From Smallanthus sonchifolius (lineage: Eukaryota > Streptophyta > Magnoliopsida > Asterales > Asteraceae): a DNA stretch of 64,000 bases. Of this stretch, positions 60,457-64,000 are shown piece after piece; position 1 is the stretch's first letter, and every line of letters starts with the position of its first letter. A program made the position numbers and the translations under genes. The notes beneath the pieces are model-generated. The model saw only the letters and a list, made by a program, of their open reading frames with translations, did not search any database and was not told the DNA's origin. The stretch covers positions 11,665,272-11,729,271 of the forward strand of contig CM042038.1 of assembly GCA_023525975.1 (NCBI GenBank), read 5' to 3'.

Positions 60457-61460
60457 CATCATTAATCATTCAAGAATACTTACAAAACCATGAATTATTA
60501 GCAATAAAACAAGTTTACAAGATTAACTTTATAGTTTTTGTTTGTGTTGTTTACTTTTATGAATTTAAATTCAAAAAATTAAATATCTAACAAGAAATAA
60601 AAAAAAGATTGAAGAAATGTATATTTCAGTCATTTTAAATAAACAAAAAGATCATATTTAAAAGCAGAAACAAAAACAGAATGTAATTATCAAAAATCAA
60701 GGATCAGTAATTTCCACATCAGATAGTTTCTTGAAACACAAAGGAGCATTTCCTTAGGTATTAAGGAACCGAACATTCGATTATCCGTTCCTGAATGTTC
60801 AAGAAGTTTGTTTATATTAATTTATTTGAAAAATGAACTGAACACCAATTTTTTTAATTAAACGAACGAACATAAACTGATAAACACATGACATGCACAT
60901 TCATTTATGTTCATAAATATTTGTTTATATTTGCATTTATGTTCATTTACATTTTTTATATCCGTTTACTTATGTTCATTTGTTTACGTTCGTTTAAATA
61001 TTCATTCAAAATTATTTATTACTAGTATTAATTTAAAATCAATTTGATTTTAATATTTTAGAAACCCTTACGCCTAATTTAAAATCAATTTTATATCTTT
61101 ATTTGTTTTTGAATATTGAATGTAAGGATGATTGTATGTTAAAATTTAATTTAAATATTCATGTTACATTTAATTGGTGTTCATTTATGTTCGCCCATTT
61201 ATCTTCTTGAATCATTGGTTTTGACTAACAAACGGACAAAAAAAATGTGTTTAAGATTTCGTGTTCGTTCATTTGTTCGCTTAAAGTTAAATGAACGAAT
61301 ACGAAAAACTATGTCCGTTTTCTTTCAGTTCATTTACAAGTCTAAGCTTTGCGGTGAACCAAAAAAAATAAAATAATTAAATCATAACTAAAACAATTTA
61401 ACCAGTTGAGAAATTAATGATTTAATCGTAATATATATGATAATTAATTTATATGGTTTT
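60457..61460. repeat. About 1-kb duplicated segment, copy 2 (empty site)
   Basis: Direct-repeat partner of 56046-59466. At about 61350 it reads CTAAGCTTTGCGGTGAACC with no insertion, where copy 1 has GCGGC-LTR B-GCGGC followed by GAACC. It therefore shows the pre-insertion state. Confidence 0.9.
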
Positions 61461-61950
61461 TATGGTAATTAATTAGAACTAGTTTTTCTTCTCGCGCTTC
61501 ACATCGAAAGTTTGGTCCTTTTATTCCCGCTACGCCGCATTAGTTTGGTCGTTATTGGTTCGGCTCGTCGAAAACCATAAAAGCCGATCGTTGCGGCAGA
61601 GCAGTATGATGACGTTAACGTGGCTAAGGGCGTGTTTACGAACTTTGTTACACGCATTGTGGCGATGACATTCACGTGCTTAAGTACATAAAAGAAACAT
61701 ATGAAATTGAGGCGTGTTGGTTTTGAAAATTGAAACATAGATAGAAAAAAATATTATGCCTAACATATTGCGGCCTAATAATTTTTAAAAAGTAATCTAA
61801 ACTAAAATAAATAAGAAAACTACAAGGAAAATAAAAGGCAGAAAACCCAAAAAGAAAAAATGTTAGAAAGCGGGATTGAACTTGCATTGTGATACTAATA
61901 ATATGTTGGAGACATAAAGCCTAAGGAATTCTTGATCCAAATTGACAAAA
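61461..61950. other. Intergenic, no gene supported
   Basis: A minus-strand open frame at 61738-61499 (79 residues) has no recognisable domain and no clear gene context. The rest is AT-rich. Confidence 0.4.
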
Positions 61951-62246
61951 TCCTTATTCTAATAAACGATTTCCAAATAATGCCACGTGTCATTACTATA
62001 TTTTTTCTCAAAAAAATCTTCTGATTTTTCTTATTTTAAGTAAGTTTGAATTTTAAAATTTAATTATGTTAATGTTTTTATTTTTCAAAAAATATAATGT
62101 AAAATTTGAATTCTAACTATTACTTAATTAAGAAAACAAATAATTTGATTTATTGTTTTATACATTATTTTTAATTTTTTAACACATTATTGTATTTTTA
62201 TTTTTATATTAAACAATCATATATAATACATGGGTATATAACCTAG
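61951..62246 (+). mobile_element. Non-autonomous Helitron-like element, copy H2
   Basis: Begins A|TCCTTATTCTAATAAACG with GCCACGTGTCA soon after, and ends GGGTATATAACCTAG|T. These ends and much of the interior match H1 (9783-10069, opposite strand). About 296 bases, no coding capacity. Confidence 0.72.
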
Positions 62247-63217
62247 TAATATATATAAGATGAATGGTAGGCTAATAAAAAACTGATATATAAAACATTG
62301 GTCGGTGGCTTTATTTTAATTGGCCACCGACCATGTTATTTAAGGGTTACTAATGTGAGTTGAGACGCACATATGAAAATTAGGTCTCAAGTTTTACTTG
62401 CGATGTAAACAAATCCGCCGTTCTAAAAAAGAAGTAAACATATCCATTTAAGATTATATTCTCCACTAATCATAAAAAAACATTATTAACTTTTAAGAGA
62501 AAAGATTTAAAAAAAAATAATCTAAAACGTGAATTAAGAATATACATTTTTAATATTGTAAAATTATAAATACGTCACCGGTTTTAAATTTCGAGTTTAT
62601 TTAAATGTTATTGATTATTTTTTCAGTGATGTAATATTTAAGCAGTTTTATATGAATAACTTTTTATATTTTATAGATTAAGATAATATTTAAGAATTGA
62701 CTAAAGTCTACGACATAAATTGAAACTTTAAATATGAAAGGGGTAAATAAATTTTAAAAAAAACATGAAAGTTGCAATGAAAAGTCCGCCTCAATTTTTA
62801 ACCATTTATTTATTTTACCTTTATTAATTAATTTAATATAAAAGTACTTTTATTTTATTCTATTTGATACTATGTTAGAATCTCGCCTACATTTTGCCGT
62901 AGATAGTTCCGAGGTAAGGTCTAACTAGTTTTTTAAGAATTGGTTATTTACCATTAAGAATGGGATGCTTAATTGGAAATGTTATTATGAAACTAGGACC
63001 TTGTCCAAAGTGTATGTTTGGAAAGGCATGTTGGACGGGACCCCTTGAAAAATCGCCGGTTATATATGTATGGTTATTCCAGTGATTCCCTATAGGTGTT
63101 CTATGTGAGGGGCATTCAATGATTGAGTTTCAAGATACTTAGCCGGTTTTAAAAAACTATTTAGTTTATGGAATCATCAACTTTATGTTGACCTATTTTT
63201 CAAATGTTTTTGAAACA
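62247..63217. other. Intergenic with a strong hairpin and SINE-like tail
   Basis: A 10-bp perfect inverted repeat GGTCGGTGGC / GCCACCGACC lies at 62303-62336 around a 13-base AT-rich loop. At about 62410 CCGCCGTTCTAAAAAA resembles the 3' tail of the SINE at 7798-8136. No gene is seen in the remainder. Confidence 0.5.
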
Positions 63218-63490
63218 CACTACTAGAAAAAAAAATGAATTTGCTACAAAATATTTGCGACGAAAAACTTCCGTCGCAAATTGCGACACATTTGCGACAA
63301 AATAGTGACGAAAATGAAAATCCTAGAATGTGTTGCAAATGTGTAGAAAATTGCGACGAATTTTCGACAAAACGAAGAATAATCTTAATTATTATGATAA
63401 AACTACTTTTTTAACTAAATTATCATAATTAATACTGATTTTGTCGCAGATGCGTCGCAATTTGCGACAAATTTCTTGTGATGTACATCA
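63218..63490 (+). mobile_element. CACTA (En/Spm-like) terminus with subterminal repeats
   Basis: Begins CACTACTAGAAAAA, the conserved start of plant CACTA transposons, followed by a dense set of TTGCGACGAA / TTGCGACAAA words in both orientations up to about 63475. The opposite end (…TAGTAGTG) is not seen before 64000, so this is one end of a longer element or a truncated copy. Confidence 0.7.
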
Positions 63491-64000
63491 CAAGTAATCA
63501 CTAGACTGGCATTCAACGACTAGAGGAGAAAACTTTAAATGAATCAATGGAAAGCATGTCGAAAGGAAATAAGTCCTGTGGTGTTATATTCCTTCTTAGG
63601 AACACTAATGTAACATTTCGGTTTAAAAGTTGTCAAACAATGTTTATGTTAATAAAAGGTTTTGGGTTTTAGTTCCCACTGGTTTCTGTATCATGTGTTA
63701 CAACTAATCAGTATCTAGAACTGGGGTGTGACATTTTATTTTTAAACATATCTAGATGCAAATCTTCTTAGAATAATGTAACTACAAGAAAGCATAACTT
63801 TTTTTAAAGTAAATATGAAAATGAAAATATTGTTAAACAAACTCAATAAATATTTAAAAATTAAGAAAATATGCTTTTATTTATTATGTCTTTCTATGAA
63901 TCGTTTTTATGAATCGGGAGAAAATATGTGCGTACAAGACGTCACAAAAGTATGTGATTACTCTTTTAGAAATACATATATCCATCTTAAATATTCATCT
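63491..64000. other. Right edge, no gene seen
   Basis: Contains TGTAACATTTCGG near 63611 and CTGGGGTGTGACA near 63722, which could be ends of a short decayed LTR about 125 bases long. The rest is AT-rich. Confidence 0.35.

Noticed and set aside
61499..61738. Minus-strand 79-codon open frame
   Set aside because: No recognisable domain, no upstream exon or promoter signal; consistent with chance.

Overview
This is plant nuclear DNA, very probably from an Asteraceae species. The evidence is five eudicot-type protein-coding genes, four of them with ordinary spliceosomal introns, separated by AT-rich spacers. The LTR families present have termini of the TGTCACACCCC type, which I associate with composite-family genomes. 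The species itself cannot be read from the window.

Genes, left to right. (1) 145-5229, minus: the 5' part of tripeptidyl-peptidase II (TPP2), 18 exons and 727 residues, running off the left edge. (2) 8649-9299, plus: an intronless multi-pass membrane protein of a plant family of unknown function. (3) 33358-37980, plus: an eight-exon short-chain dehydrogenase of the TIC32 / retinol-dehydrogenase-like group. (4) 41453-46682, minus, with a 5' UTR exon near 47.8 kb: a YODA-type MAPKKK with 11 coding exons, one intron being GC-AG. (5) 50164-53987, minus: a three-exon LSI2-like (ArsB/NhaD superfamily) efflux transporter. These are unrelated housekeeping, signalling and transport genes and do not form a pathway.

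Mobile DNA fills most of the rest. At 14.9-32.7 kb there is a nest: LTR F (TSD ACAAA) contains LTR D (TSD TACAG), which contains LTR C (TSD TATAT). F also contains E, a complete 8.35-kb Ty3/gypsy chromovirus at 21373-29721 (TSD GAGCT). E's two LTRs differ at about four positions plus one 48-bp repeat unit, so it is very young, yet its polyprotein has lost the gag C-terminus and zinc knuckle and carries a nonsense codon after the integrase core. Related solo LTRs A (12204-14663) and B (56946-59362) lie outside the nest. Two segmental duplications (around 6-8.5 kb and 56-61.5 kb) each have one copy with an insertion (a SINE and solo LTR B respectively) and one empty copy, which proves those insertions. 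Helitron-like, PIF/Harbinger-like, hAT-like and CACTA-like pieces fill other spacers.

The most interesting signal is in the LTRs. All six, from several diverged families, share a layout in the transcribed leader: a consensus splice donor (AG|GTGAGT followed by a C-run), then 0.45-0.9 kb later (nested insertions excluded) a TTGAC/CTGAC branch-site-like motif and a polypyrimidine-AG acceptor. In E the predicted intron holds a cluster of hairpins, three or four of which have an identical 23-nt loop but different, self-complementary stems. A second array of six 33-bp units, each a near-perfect palindrome, sits just upstream of the donor. This is what a structured, splicing-partitioned retrotransposon leader RNA would look like.
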